A stretch of 64,000 bases of DNA from Saccharina japonica. Its lineage: Eukaryota > Sar > Phaeophyceae > Laminariales > Laminariaceae. Below are positions 1 to 13,100 of the stretch, one piece after another; the stretch's first letter is position 1, and each line of letters starts with the position of its first letter. The DNA is taken from contig MEHQ01004053.1 of NCBI GenBank assembly GCA_008828725.1, forward strand, positions 256,594 through 320,593. The letters are read 5' to 3'. A program made the translations under genes and the position numbers. Below the pieces are notes generated by a model, which saw only the letters and a program-made list of their open reading frames with translations, did not search any database and had not been told where the DNA came from.

Positions 1-1
1 C

Positions 2-379
2 CGGCAGCGGCGCCTGCTGTTCGCGGGGGCCGTGGCAAGTCAGCCAGACGGGCGACTCCCGAAACGACTGATGTTCGGGGAGCTGGTGGGGGGGAAGGAC
101 CCGGGCGCGGGGTGCCCGGAGCGGAACTGGCAGACGTGCCTGAAGGACGACTTCAAAGCGTTCGGAGCTACGCACGGCTCTACGGACGACCAGAGACGTG
201 TCTTCGGAGTCCCGAATTCAGTTTGGGCGGAAGCAGCGAAGGTGAAGGGAGGAAGGCAGTGGTACAAGGGAGTGCTGCAGGGAGCTGAGAGGTTTATGAC
301 CTCCTGGCACAAAGACGAAGAGGAGGCTAGCCGGAAACGAGCGACCAAGCGAGAAAAAGAGCGCAGCAATAATAAATAG
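2..379 (+). pseudogene. LINE reverse transcriptase, C-terminal fragment
   Basis: The frame is open from the window edge to the TAG at 377-379, so the 5' part lies outside or is lost. The protein aligns with the minus-strand LINE fragment at 35392-36219: both have an R-(K/Q)-R-R-L-x-F-A-G-A block, then R-L-x-x-R/K-x-M-F-G-x-x-V-G-G, then a P-x-x-N-W-x-x-C-L block and a W-H-(K/R)-x-E-E-E tail. That layout is typical of the region downstream of the RT domain in non-LTR retrotransposons. The catalytic RT motifs are not inside the window. It ends in a highly charged Lys/Arg/Glu tail. Most likely a 5'-truncated copy, but truncation by the window edge cannot be excluded. Confidence 0.7.
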
Positions 380-1158
380 ACACCAAGAACCAACGGGACG
401 GGAGGGGTGCGGAAGAAGGGCGAATCGGCGAGGGAAGGAAACAAGCGAGAAATGGCGGACCGAGTGGCGCGATATGTGCCGGATTGACTCTCCTGGACTG
501 TTTGTTTGTTTGTTTGTTTGTTTGTTTGTTTTGTTTTTTTTTTCCCCTCCCCCCCACCGCCGCACCATTGCACCACCCCCTCGGGATGACGTGTCAATGT
601 GTTCTCTCTGCGGCCTTGTTTGTTCGAGTGTTTGCTTGCACTTTTGACTTGTCTCTTTGTCTTTGTCTTTGTCTTTTTTCCTTCGTTGTTTTTTACCTTT
701 TGCTGTTACACTGCTCGCAGGCCGGGGGTACATCAGTCACACGGGACCATAGTTCCCTTCCCCGTATCATGTCTGCGTTTATAATCGGGGTGGAGGACTC
801 GATTTGTTTGCCTGACCGGCGTGAACCCGGCACGGAACACCCCGGCATTATAGGGGCACCAAGATAGAATCAGGGGGCGTGTACCCCCGATTGGTGATGT
901 TGACTTTTCCATTTTTATTTCTACCTTTACATAGCGTGTAGAGGGGAGCGGAGGGCTCCAGACTATCTGTTTTTGACTGACTTTGATCGCTTTGCGGACC
1001 CTTCGGGTTCCACTTTTATTTCAGTATACCTTTTGTTGGGTAAGTTAGCCTGTGACCACGGGAATCGACCGTGTCAAGTGTTGGGTTAGTACGGACAGAT
1101 GGAGGTACTGGGTAGAGAGACCGGCACGGTTTTTAATGTGAAGACAACAACAACAACA
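380..1158. other. Non-coding, LINE 3' region and simple repeats
   Basis: No supported gene. A (TTTG)n run followed by a T tract lies at about 499-543, then T-rich sequence with a short (CTTTGT)n run near 650-675. ORFs here are low-complexity readings of these runs. A (CAA)n tract at 1144-1160 abuts the next repeat. The first part may be the 3' untranslated tail of the LINE fragment upstream. Confidence 0.4.
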
Positions 1159-1465
1159 ACCTGCACACCTCCGCCGAAATAATACGACATAGAAGGCTCC
1201 CCTTTGGGATTGTGGTTGATTTGGAATACAAGAGGTGTCGCAAGCTGAGAAGGGAGAATGCAGCAGCAGCAGGCGTTCGTTCCTCGTACTATGAATAGCA
1301 GCTACTCGTATATGTAGCCACCGGGCGAGCACGAAGAACATGAAACAACTCTACTTTGCGTTGCAAGGAACGGCAGGTTCGTGGGGTGCGTTTTAAACTT
1401 GATTTTAGTATGTACCTGTTTTTGGCCCCGAACGGACCAGGTGTACCTGTTTTTGGCCGCTGCCC
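1159..1465. mobile_element. 5'-truncated copy of Mutator-like MITE family A
   Basis: Closely matches the 3' half of the complete element at 2841-3460, including the double 'acctgtttttggcc' repeat and the terminal GGCCGCTGCCC. The left half is missing and the homology begins right after a (CAA)n tract. ORFs crossing it are repeat shadows. Confidence 0.75.
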
Positions 1466-1485
1466 TTTATTCAATTACCTATCAG

Positions 1486-2035
1486 GGACGCAAACACGTA
1501 CTCGCTGCCCTTATACACGACAGCAGTATGCCCTTACACGTGACAGCATGGATTGTTAAACTACAGTGTGCTCTTACACGAGAGAGCGTGCCCTTACAGG
1601 CCCTTACATACGGCAGTGCTCCCTTATAAACAGCAGTGAGCCCGCATGTATGACATTGGGCCCCTATATACTGCTGTATGCACTATACTGCAGTTTTATG
1701 CGGCAGTGGGTACTGTGTTACCCCTGCTGTACTGCTGTTGTAGGCCCTCACGTACGGCATTGGGCCCATATATACTGCTGTAGACACGGTAGTTTGTTTT
1801 TTACGGCAGGGTACTTGTTACCTCTTCTCTACTGCTGCTGTTGGCACTATAATGCCGTTTTATACTGCCGTGGGTCCTCCTACACTGCTGTGAGACGTGG
1901 TTGTGACCTTTGTTATACTGTGGAACGAACATAATTTTGATGCACGGCAGTGGGTATTCTCCTATCCAATTTTTATCGCTGGGGGTGTATAATGATGCCC
2001 TTTTGTACTGCAGCGGGTATGGTGCTATGCCGGCG
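1486..2035. repeat. Degenerate CTGCTGT/GGCAGT minisatellite
   Basis: Imperfect repeats of about 30 bp built from ACTGCTGT, GGCAGTGGG and CCCTTATA-like words. ORFs across it are Cys/Tyr-rich low-complexity readings with no protein character. Confidence 0.6.
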
Positions 2036-2840
2036 ACAAACAGGGGTCCGCATTTGAGATTTCCCGAAAATTATGAAAAGTTAAAAAACAAAAATACTTA
2101 GAATCATAAATAAAAACGAACAGCCCAGAATGAAGATACGTATAAAAACCACAAAGGCATTTTACCTAGGCCCAGGCCTTTAAGGCATGCCTGAAATAAT
2201 GCCTGAATGAGCTTTTCTGAAAACTGCGTGCCTGAACGCGATTTTCGTGCCTATCTTGCCTTTCTTTTCTCAGGCACGGCCAGGCATGTCAAAATGACAA
2301 AAAAGGCATAAAAAAATAACGCCGTTATATTGAAACTCCCAAATTTAGGGGAAAGGGGGTTATTTTTTGTGATTATTTTTGCGATCACGCGGTCAAACAG
2401 CAGTGCATCAGTGCACGCACCGACGCACAGCGCACAGCCAAAGCATCCCGCACGGCCACAGCTCTGCTAACAGCCAGGCACCATGTCCGGTAAAGAAGGA
2501 AGTACGCACACACCACCAGCAGTTTCGTAGATTGCGGTAGAGAGGGGTCAACGGTCAACACCAATCGTAGTGTGCCGTCAAGTGAGGGTCATTGGGTGAC
2601 GACGTAGAACAACACTCTTGCTTGGCGTCTTCTGATACGCAGGCTCTTCACGGAAGGATGTAGACTAGGCAACGGGCTTTCAGTGATTTGGATGGTGCTT
2701 TCTTGTGGTTTTTGCGTCCAATGAATAGACCGATCACATCGCTGGAGGGTGATGGGGCAGAACAGAACCAACGCTGGGGCTTGATGATTTGCTCGCCCGC
2801 GCATGCACAAGGTTTTGATTCGAAATTGATGAGTTATTTC

Positions 2841-3460
2841 GGGCAGCGCCAAAAACAGGTATACCTGGTCCTTTTGCGGCCAAAAACAGGTATATACTTA
2901 AAATCAAGTAAAAAACGCACTCCGCGTGCCCTGCCATTGGTCCAAAACTCGTTGTACATGTTTTTGCCTCTTTAAAACCCAGGTATACCTGATTTTGTCT
3001 ACTCTGCTTGACTTTCACTTTTTTTTGTCGTTTTAAGCCAATCAGAGGCCCTTCATAGTTCCACCCTATGCCCCCTATACAAATGCCGACGTACGCCGAG
3101 ACCCCCTCCTCACTTCGCACCTCGCACCACACGTCATTTGAGCGACACACATATCTGCCTGCACACCTCCGCCGAAATAATATGAGATAGAAGGCTGCCC
3201 TTCGGGATTGTGGTTGACTTGGAATACGAGGGTTGTCGCAAACTGAGAAGGGAGAATACAGCAGCAGGCGTTCGTTCCTCGTACTACTAATAGCAGCTAC
3301 TCGTATACGTGGCCACCGGGCGAGCACGCAGAACATGAAAAAACACTACTTTGCGTTGCAAGGAACGGCAAGTTCGTGGGGTGCGTTTTGAACTAAATTT
3401 GAGTATTTACCTGTTTTTGGCCCCGAACGGACCAGGTGTACCTGTTTTTGGCCGCTGCCC
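2841..3460. mobile_element. Mutator-like MITE family A, copy 1
   Basis: Element of 620 bp with long terminal inverted repeats (about 70 bp) starting GGGCAGCG(G)CC and containing two direct CCAAAAACAGGTA motifs on each side. The flanks AGTTATTTC and ATTTATTTT match at 7 of 9 positions, suggesting a decayed 9-bp target duplication as made by Mutator-like transposases. A second full copy is at 59361-59997, a half copy at 1159-1465. Antisense ORFs inside are not genes. It lies within the hAT-like element and so is younger than it. Confidence 0.8.
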
Positions 3461-4005
3461 ATTTATTTTTATTAACACAGTGCGAATCAAAGCTCGTTTT
3501 GTTTCATACATATTATATGAGTTATGGCTTTAGAGAGCGTCCCCTGTTCCATTATTAATACGGTACGCAACACTTCGCGGAAGCAAAAAAACACAAGCTG
3601 GAGTGTAGCTTTCCCAAGCCGTACAAAACGATGAATTATGGCATAACCGTACTATGGTTCACGTTGAGCCAGTACAAAATACCTATTAATAGTCGAGTCT
3701 CGAGGAAATTTGCGTAGCGCCGTACACCATTATTCTTGTGAATATATTGCTACATACAGTAGGTAACGCGCACACCTGCAGCCTTGTTTGCTGTTGTATA
3801 CGAGTATACATATGTTTTTAAGCTAGTAATCGTGTTATTAGCTATTTTTTGCCATTTCGTTGCTCCGAAACTTCAATCAAGTATCGTAGGAAAAACGCAG
3901 GTGTGCAGTTCCCATGGGAAAATGCTAACTACAAGTACCAGGTAGTTCGTCTAGTGGTTCGTCTCCGAAAAAGAAGGTGCAGTTCAAAATGTGTTACAGT
4001 CGCGT

Positions 4006-4312
4006 GTTGAGCAAGATAGGCATTTATGCTTGAAACCCTAAACTACTTGAAATTAGTGTTGGGTTGAGCAAGATAGGCATTTATGCCTGAAGCCCTTAGC
4101 TACTTGAAATTAGTGTGGATTGAGCAAGATAGGCATTTATGCCTGAAACCCTAATCTACTTGAAATTAGTGTGGATTGAGCAAGATAGGCATTTATGCCT
4201 GAAACCCTAAAACTACTTGAAATTAGTGTGGGATTGAGCAAGATAGGTAGTAAGACAGGCATTTATGCCTGAAACCCTAAAACTACTTGAAATTAGTGTG
4301 GGATGTGAATTG
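4006..4312. repeat. Five-copy tandem array, about 57-bp unit
   Basis: Five units, each with the hairpin AGGCAT-TT-ATGCCT followed by a CTACTTGAAATTAGTGTG block. The last unit has an extra 10-15 bp. The hairpin arms equal the subterminal word of the surrounding hAT-like element, so the array may be an amplified binding-site cluster. Confidence 0.85.
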
Positions 4313-4486
4313 ACGGTTTCAGGCACGTTTAAGGCATTATTTCAGGGATAGATAGGCACGTTTAAGGCATTTCAGGCATTTGCCTATCTACGTGCCTATT
4401 TCAATTTTTTTCGCCTGCGGCGGGCCTATCTCCATATGCCTATTTGCGCCTGCGGCGTGCCTTAAAGGCCTGGGCCTAATTTTACC

Positions 4487-6270
4487 CCACCGATTAGCCA
4501 TGACGAAAAAGAAGGCCTGCTCGGTAACACAAGGAACTGGAGATCCCTTCGACCCAATCCCGGCGTCATTTGAGCCCTTGTGACCGGCACGCTGCTCTCC
4601 GATCTGCCGGCAAGGCGTGTTTCTCCGAGCTGCTGCAAATCTGCAAATCGCTCGTCCCGAGTACGCCCTCTAACAAAAAATTAATGGGGCTCGAGCCAGC
4701 ATCTTATCCCAACGAAGCCAGGGGTGGCAGGCACGCCACAACCCACAGGGTCATTGTAACGTCGGCAAGACACGAAGGAAAAAAGGGCAATAAACTGGAC
4801 CCGAAACGTCATTTATTTTCCAATCTTGCAGGTTTCCTATCCACCGGATGTAGAAATGTAGAAATCGAGGTGTCCAAACTATTCATTTTTTCGGGGCGCA
4901 GGTGATCTACTTTTAAAAGCTAAACTATTAATAACACGATAATTCCGGAAATCTTAGCGATTTTTTTTGTTATATCTGATCTTGAAACTTTTTTGCAGTT
5001 GACAGTTTGCAACTTACTCGACGTTAGACTGGCCGCAAAATTAAAAATGCTTCAGCATAATTCGTTCGCTCATCAGTCAGTTGTGACCACGACTGACGGT
5101 GGTCGGCTCGTCGCCAATTTCATCGTACTTCGAAACCCAGCAGGATCCTGGGTGTACGCAGGCATTCGCCGATGACGTTCTGGGAACAGGATTCTGTTTA
5201 TATTTTTGTTAAGAAGAGTATACACGAACTACTGTACGTACTCTGTGGAAGGTACGAGTACGTACGAAGTCCGCGAACGAGTGGCTGCGAACACCTACTC
5301 GTATGAATATGCCGCTGAACTCAGCACGAATCTGGGGCCAGCATCGCCGTACACCCGGCTAGATAGATCGGCCTCCAAAAACAGGCTTGCGTATGATACG
5401 TAGCAGAAACCAGGATTATATGGATGCAGGCGAAGCTGGGGGTGTGTTGCGGCGGAAATGGCATACGTAACGTAAAATACGTACGTAGCGGATGCTTCCT
5501 AGATATATGCAACTCCCTGCGAAGTCAAAGGAAGCACCGCCTTGGATAGTCCATAAACAAACCAAAAACACACAATACCAAAGAGGGAAAAAGGAAGAGA
5601 ACTTAGACGTGATTGAGCTTGAGTGACTGCGAAGCGAGACTGAGTTCTGCGAGCGTAACAGTAAGGCATTGTCGAAGGTTTGATACGGAGATCTGTTGTG
5701 TAGCACTGGAGGTTCGAAGAGGAATTAGCAGACAGAAGACTGGTCTTTACAGGAAGCTGTTGAGACAAGGAGGCAGACCAACCTGAAAGCATCTACGGAA
5801 AGGAAACGAACTACGAAGCGGTGAGAGACTAGGGACAGGGGGTTGGAGACCTAGAGTGCATGCGTCTAAAGTAGCTCTTATCCTTCGTTACAGGTGCACG
5901 GGATACTTTCGGAGACTTCTCAGGTGAGTAGCTCCATACCCCCACCAAACAACCGCCGTTGAGGTACGTACATGAAAGGGCAACTCCATCCACCAAAAGC
6001 ATATCCTAGGTATTTGTCTGACACGCCGGCCACAAATAAATTAAATCCCTGCAATTCCTCAGCCAAGGAGCCCCGCCAGTCAGAATTGTCCTGAGTAGAG
6101 TGCTACGTACGTAGCCCTATCGTGACACGCCTCCGAATATATAAGTATATATAAAATGAATACCACACTTCTAAGATCCATATCCCCCAGGCACTGGGGA
6201 CGTTCCCAGTCTCTATGTCGGCTGCATGTAGCAGTAAACATTGCAGCACGCATGCTTGATACAGCGGTAC
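4487..6270. other. Intergenic, no supported gene
   Basis: Open frames at 4570-4905, 4993-5175 and on the minus strand at 5416-5792 have no recognisable domain and no convincing splice borders. TACGTACG-type short palindromes recur (for example 5249-5262 and 5470-5490). Confidence 0.4.
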
Positions 6271-6385
6271 CCCCGAGAATACCATCGGGTGGCTCTAGAC
6301 GCCATCGAACGCCGATATAGCTTTTGCATCTTGACTTGCCAACTCTGATCTGAAACCCAAACACCTGGCCGTCAATGGTTTGTAC
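6271..6385 (-). CDS. Candidate exon, unknown protein
   Basis: On the minus strand a TTGCTACAG acceptor opens an in-frame segment of about 38 residues with balanced composition (it contains DGQVFGFQIRVGK and a Trp-Arg-Leu-Glu-Pro stretch), ending near a GGG|GTACC donor-like site. It lies downstream of the stop codon of the metalloprotease gene, so it would belong to another minus-strand gene or an alternative 3' exon. No family is recognised. The donor is weak and adjoining exons were not found. Confidence 0.3.
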
Positions 6386-7142
6386 CTGTAGCAACTCGTA
6401 GCACGGCTGAGAGAGACGCGACTGGTCGGCCGTATAACGTATTGTTCCATGTTACAACCACAACATCAAGAAAGGAATTGACCTACAGCAGTACATCTTA
6501 CCCTGCGCATTACACCCCCCCGGCTTCACACTACGAAGTATACACGCATTTTTTGCGTGTGACCACCGTTCCATGCATTCATAATTTTTCTGGCAAGACA
6601 GTAGTGATACAACCTCGCATACCCCTATTCCGTTGGTAACTCCTACGGTATGCAGAAATCGACGAAGTGAATGTTACTCGCAAGTCACGAGAGAAGCAGC
6701 GAACCTTCAGTCAAATTTGAGTTCAACGCCCCCGGCTACGTACATCCGTCCCGTGTGAAAACTACCTATATGAACGGGGCAAACAAACTGACACGCGATG
6801 CCCCTGGCCTGGGGCTGGTCGCGGTCTCTTCTCCGTTCTCAATTATGTGCGCCTTAAAGCGGAAACATGTGTGTCGTCCCAGTACCACCATTCGCCATGC
6901 ACATTATCTACGGCGGTTGACCGCCTAAGCCACGAAACCTCACACGAAAATGCTGCTGTTCACTTCGTTTCGACCATCTCGAACTCTACCAGCCCCTACT
7001 TACCCTAACGCTCGATTCGCGGTGAGGAATATGGAAACTGCTCCTTTCATGATGGTAGCAATGCTACATAGCCGAGGTCGTGGATCGTGCATAATAACGC
7101 AGAGTGTTCTGTGCTAAATGCCTTGGCGTTTGTGCATGTGGC

Positions 7143-10100
7143 TTAAAAGACCATCACAATGCCTTCTAGCTCATCGACGACGTTGTCATTCTCGTCCACA
7201 GCGAGGATGATTGCTTCCACGGGGGTATCGTTGATGATCATCGATGGCCCCGACTCCCCGGCTATCGAAGCACCTGCAAATGAAACGACAAACGGACGCC
7301 AGCGGGAATGTGCAATACGATGGTCGGTACAACTGTACACTGAAAGTGAATGCCCACACGGCTGTGTCTGAACAGGACGACACGAAGAGGTGGCGGTCCT
7401 CTTTGGTGAGCTGCGTCCCTAAGGAACCTGTCGCGCGCGCTCTCCTGCCACAGTCGGAACAATCATGAATTATACCTCAGATTACGACAGGTACATGTAT
7501 GCCCTGGTTGCACATTCGGGGTCAAGCTACCGTATCACATTCCAGTACAATATGCTGTGAGCAGTTCTACGCCCTACGGCTTACACCTTACCGCGAACCC
7601 GATGTTGAGGATTACGAAAAACGTGCTGGCCACCCAAGGACCGCCGATGAAACATCCTGATGAGTACGTACTGTAAGCACGTCCCAAACCATTTTGAATA
7701 CGTACGTAAAGTAGCAATCCAATGGCATTGCATCTCATATGGGCTGTTGATAAGTTGAGGGAATCTCCCAGTCGGTGGGAATATACTGGACCCCAAACGT
7801 ATAATGTACCCCCAGACAGCAGACAGTGCTTACTCTATGCCGCACTACAACGTGCACGTTGCCTCCCACGTGGCTACAGAGGTACCAGGTACGATACAAC
7901 ACTCGCCATGCAGCAAGCCTCTGACGAATAGGGTGTGTTGTTGCAGCCGTCAAGCGCTGTGGGCAAGCACCAACACGGGAAAAGCTCAAAGATCGAGTCT
8001 ACTCAGGTCATTTTGTTTCTAATATCCTGCCCGGTCAATAATGGTGGTATAACACAACGTGCAGTCGCTCAGGAGAGACTTACCGCGCTCGGAAGGCAGA
8101 GTGTACGCATCCGCCTGATGGGAGACGGAGAACACGAAGCAAACGAAGTCGTGCGCGATTACCACGGGAAGTTAGAAGGTGGCAAGACTCAGGTCCCCTT
8201 GAGGTTGACCACGGTCGTCGCACATGAGGTGAACACGTACATGACATGCGCATAGGTATTGACAGCGTCTGCTTCCCGGCTCGGGTCTTCATTATCCCAA
8301 CCGCATGCTGTGTATCGATCAGTTCGTTTATGTTAACTGGTGATGGACGACCGTTGATCCTACCTTACCATACGGGCTGGGCTTTTACATCTGCCCTAGT
8401 CTCCACGAGGTATACGTAGCTGCCTGGTGCGCGACAAGTATCGTTGAGAGTATTCGTACACACCAAAGCCCTACCGTACACAGCAGTAGTACCGAAACTC
8501 ACCGCGCTGCCGTCGACGATGTAATCGATGTCGTCGAGAACGGCCGCGGTCATCTTCGACAAGAACATGACCTGCGTTATGTGGGGATCAAGCGAAGTAT
8601 GGGGATCACATCGACGAACGAGGCATCTATGCGAATTACGGATCATGGCAACAGATCGAGGACGACAGCAGGAAAAACGACGGCAAGATCGCACAGGCTG
8701 GGTCAAGCTTATCACCCCATCTACTGCAAGTGTCGGGCGTTCACGCCATGTTTGAGGGATACCTGGTATATGCTGAGTTTTTGGAGCCGTGTTTCTATGA
8801 GCCCCTGCCAACACGTCAACGAGTTTAGCTATATACGTAGCAGATATCATTTGTTTCGGCACACGTGTACGAGCGCTTATCTATGTGTGCGGGGTTCGTA
8901 CGTCTGCAGGGATCTCAAAGCGCCGGCGAATAACGGCAAACAACAATGACCAATCCGTGAACAGTTTTACAGGGACATATGTAGCACGTGCGAGCATTCA
9001 GGGCATTACCTCTTAAACACGGCTCGGGCATGTGGATGTTTTTGCGGTAACCCTGTAAACGATACTGATTGTCTCATAACTGCTTGGTGTGAGTATAGCA
9101 TCGAACGTAGGGGGTTTAACTGTGGCTTGACATTGGTCCTACGACCTCAGTTCGTATCCTATTTGTGCTAACGTTACACAGGCATGCATTTGAATGACTG
9201 GGGCCGGATCGTTCATAACAAAGCTTGAACAACAAGTACTATCGTACCAGCGCTATCAAGCGCATGTTGTTGGGTGGGCAACGTTTCCGTCGCTAGCGCC
9301 AGCCCTACGCTCTTCAAATAAAACTGGCCACACCTCCCTCGTTCGCTGGTCATGGCGGTCCGTGTGATAACACATCCGAGCATGTGTTGCAATGACCGTT
9401 CGTGTCGGGACAAAATTTGCGGTGATATGCTTGAACCAGGCCGTAGGCTGTCGCGTGTTGCAGCTACCCTACAGTAGTAATACGTACCGAACCTGACCTT
9501 CGATCGAATCATATTGTGTGACATACGTCGAAATATATCTGTCCCGTATCTCGCACGCAATTCTTCTCGACAGCAACTCCGACGCATCTCCAAGGCGTGT
9601 CTGGCAGGGAAGTTCTAGATATGTGTATGCCGGGATTCGGGGAGAGAGGGGGAGTCAGCCAGAAGCAGTATCTCACGCTGTTGACGTATCCGGTCATCAG
9701 CTCATCCGTGAAGATAGTTTCGTCCAGGTGGCCGCAGGCCGTTCCTGTGAGCAAGAAAATGCGTGAGTTGCGTTTGGTGTTAGCGGGGTATTCGCGATGC
9801 TCGTTGAGCGTTTCCAAAGTACAGGTTGCGACTCGCACCTCGTGCGAATCCACAAGGTACCATCCTGACAGGTGGGTATCTATCGTGCTGCTGCTAGCAA
9901 CCCTGCATAACTTGCCGAACTGTCCTCCTCCGCGTAGCCCGGATCGTTGAAATACCCGCTCATGCCAACTCGAATCTACGCGAGTGTTTATGTACGTATC
10001 GCTCACGAGTACAGTAGGTAGTTCTCGAAGAGCGTACATACACGGTGGCGCTTACCGCTTGACCCGTCCAACTCGACGATGTCAGCATCAGAGCCACCAA

Positions 10101-13100
10101 TATCGGCATAGGCGCTCAAGGTGGCGGGGCATGTCCAGGCTGGGCTGCTGGTTTCTCGACATGTTGTACAGTCGCCAAAGCCGTCTCCCCACAGGGTTCT
10201 GGACATAGGCACGATGAAAGGACACGATGGATGTGTGACAAACAGGCACAGGGATATTGTTTTTAACTTTTTGGTCGCGTACCATGTCGCGGTCAACACC
10301 TGTCGTGTTGCTCCCCCACGAAACGTACAGTAGCTTGGGATATAGCGTACAGCGTGTATCCGTCAACCAAATACCATCAAACACTAAATTGAGATGGGTA
10401 TGCAACGGTGTGCAGGACGCACCGCGGAAGGAACAAAAGGTACACCAGTAGGTACTGTAGTTCGTCCACAGTCTCAGAAAACCTAGAAATGGCATTGCTA
10501 TCTGGTGTACTTTAGATGGAGCGTATTGGCCTCTGCCGATTGTGCATCTGTTGATTGAGTCAACCTACAACATTGCAGGGACGGGCGGTTGTCTCTACGT
10601 ATGATATAGGTACATGTATGTTGACCGATATACATATATTTAAGCGTGAACACGTATTTCACGGATACATATCCCAACGTACGTGTACCCTTGGCAAGCG
10701 GCTCTCCAAGTGGGATCGTAGCTTTCAAGGCAGACACTGATAAAACATGCGGGTGTTCCGCTAGACCCGCCGACGACCTGGCTGGTATGGGTACGTGAGC
10801 TGTTCTAGTCCCCCCTCTCACGTGTTTCCGGTCTGGGAAGCCAGTCGATGGCATACCGTATATGACACCGCCTCGGACGAATTACTGCGCTGATTATCTT
10901 GACGACCGGTCGAGCTCTAACCCCGAGCGACCGGTCTATGGAAATATCTCGACGAGATGCTCCGAAAGCCGCCCTTTTCGTTGTCTGTGCCCCCCTGGCT
11001 ATGGAGAAAATTGGCTTTGGTGTTCACCCAAGGGGGTGTGATATACACTGTCATACACGGTATGAGTAGTCCAGGCAGGTACGGGACTCAGTTTGTTTTC
11101 GAGGTCACGGCCCACACTGCCAACAAACTCTAGGTAGGTCCTTGGTCCCCTCGGCGCCGCAAACTCTTCAGCGGCATGCTTAGACGTTTCGAACACAGGC
11201 CACACTAAGAAGGCCTCTCGACACCATCGTATGCTACCTTGTATTATGTGGCAATGTCCCCAAACGTACTCGGTATTGCAGCTGAGCGTATCTGACGGAC
11301 GTACGAGCATCGCCTTGCCTTGCAGGGGTGTCACCTTATTTTCTGCACTCCTCGCGTGAGGGGTTCATGATGTCACCCGAATCATGACTGAGTTCGAAGA
11401 GGCCTATTAGCGCAACCGGGCCGAGATTTGTATGCGCCGTATGCGCTGATTCTAAACAATATGTACGAAAAAAACACTCTTCTAACCTGTAGTTATTCGC
11501 TTGAGAAGCTCAATCGGCCAGAAAATGTACTAAATACTATACTATACTATACTATACTATACTATACTATAATCAAGTATAGCCCTACCGTGGGAAGAGT
11601 CTCACCCGACACCGATGACGTGTCCCATTTCGTGCAGGATAACGCCTTCGAATATGCCTTGCTGTTCCATGCTGGTGATGTCGGCGGTGTCAAACCGCAT
11701 GGATCCTAGATAGCTGATAGATCGGCACCCACTCCAAATCCTTGTTGGACCAGCAGAGCCGAGAACGCCATTTACCCCGTCGATTGCCTCAAGGGTCGCG
11801 CTGATCAGGAGACGGCCACCCGGGTTGGTGGAGGATCCTCCGCAAGGCACGTGGGTGATAACCTCTGCCCACCTGCCCCAGCGGATGTTGTTTTGGTCGA
11901 GTGCTTAGTTGAATCCAAGAAGTCCACATATACGTACATACGAATAGAGGAGGACAAACGCCCAATGCGAGGAGAATGCACTACGTATATCCTGGTTTTC
12001 ATAACGGATCGATGAGAGAAGCTGAAGCTCACTGAACGTCTGTCATTGCTGTTACTATGACACCTTCACGCTCGCTCGGGTAGAGGATGTAGTGATCCCA
12101 GTGGACGCAACCGAGATGGTGGTGCGAAAGGCAAGCTTCGAGGTTACGGTTGGTTGAGTGTATTGTATAGCAGCGCGACACACAAGTGTTCAACCCGAAA
12201 TGTTCAGAAACGAATCCTCCTTTGCCCGGATTGACAAGAACTAGTGTAGTGAGGTACTCATTCGTTCGTTTCAGAAGCCGCCGTTCTTGTGGTACATTTT
12301 GGCTCGCGGCGGTATTTACCTGTCAGCAGCAGATTGGAAGACGGCCCTGCGCTCGTTCGTCCATGTCCCAATATAGTCGATCTCGATGTAGAAACGGTCC
12401 AAGGCTGCGACGACATGAACACGCGTACATCAGGAAGGGCAAACACAGAACGGGGTGCTCTGTTAACAGACGTATCTGCTGGTCATCGCTAAAAATAGTC
12501 GGTGGAATCATGGAACAAGGGTCATGTCCGTAACGAAACTATCCCCCTCTCGCTTCTTGTGCCCTCCAACACTAACCCTACTGAATACGATTGCACCGTC
12601 ATGCTGTCTCACATGATGTGTCAGTCTGGCACGCCATGCCTCCGTAGTTCGACGCGCACGAGCACGTGTGTCCGCCGGCGGGGTCAAGTGAACACGACCC
12701 TCCGTTCTGGCACGGGTTAGGGTCGCATGCGCCTGCGAGTACAAATGCAAAACCGTTTCGAGGGGAGGGGATGAGGAGTGTTTCAGTAACAAAATATATA
12801 CATAGTTCGTATACATATAATGTGTTCCTCTCGGACTGTAGAAGCTGCGGTCGCCCTCCTCTTGGTAGGGGCTTGGATTGCATGCTACAAGCGTATTTCG
12901 TGGGCTTCCATCCTTCAGGATCGTTGCAGGGGCCTTCAGACACAACTCTTGTATAATCACAACAAATTACAGTAGTCCAGTTCGCATATCGAAACCCGCC
13001 TGTTGTCGGTTTCGGGTGTGTTATCATCAACCCACTATAGTAGTACAGTTCGCATATGAACACCCGGCATTTACCTGTTCCCGGTGTGTTGTCGTCGACT

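Larger units (their letters stand above)
2167..4478. mobile_element. Non-autonomous hAT-like DNA transposon, 2312 bp
   Basis: Bounded by 25-bp terminal inverted repeats that differ at one position (both start TAGGCCCAGGCCTTTAAGGC) and flanked by a perfect 8-bp target duplication ATTTTACC at 2159-2166 and 4479-4486. An 8-bp duplication with TIRs starting YAGG is the signature of the hAT superfamily. Both subterminal regions (2180-2300 and 4310-4460) are packed with AGGCA/TGCCT and AGGCACG words in both orientations, as expected of transposase-binding sites. No transposase ORF is visible. The interior holds a nested Mutator-like MITE (2841-3460) and a tandem array (4006-4312). Confidence 0.85.

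Noticed and set aside
40-867. Overlapping ORFs of 115-185 codons on both strands
   Set aside because: Apart from the plus-strand LINE frame they read through (TTTG)n and T-rich runs and lack protein character.
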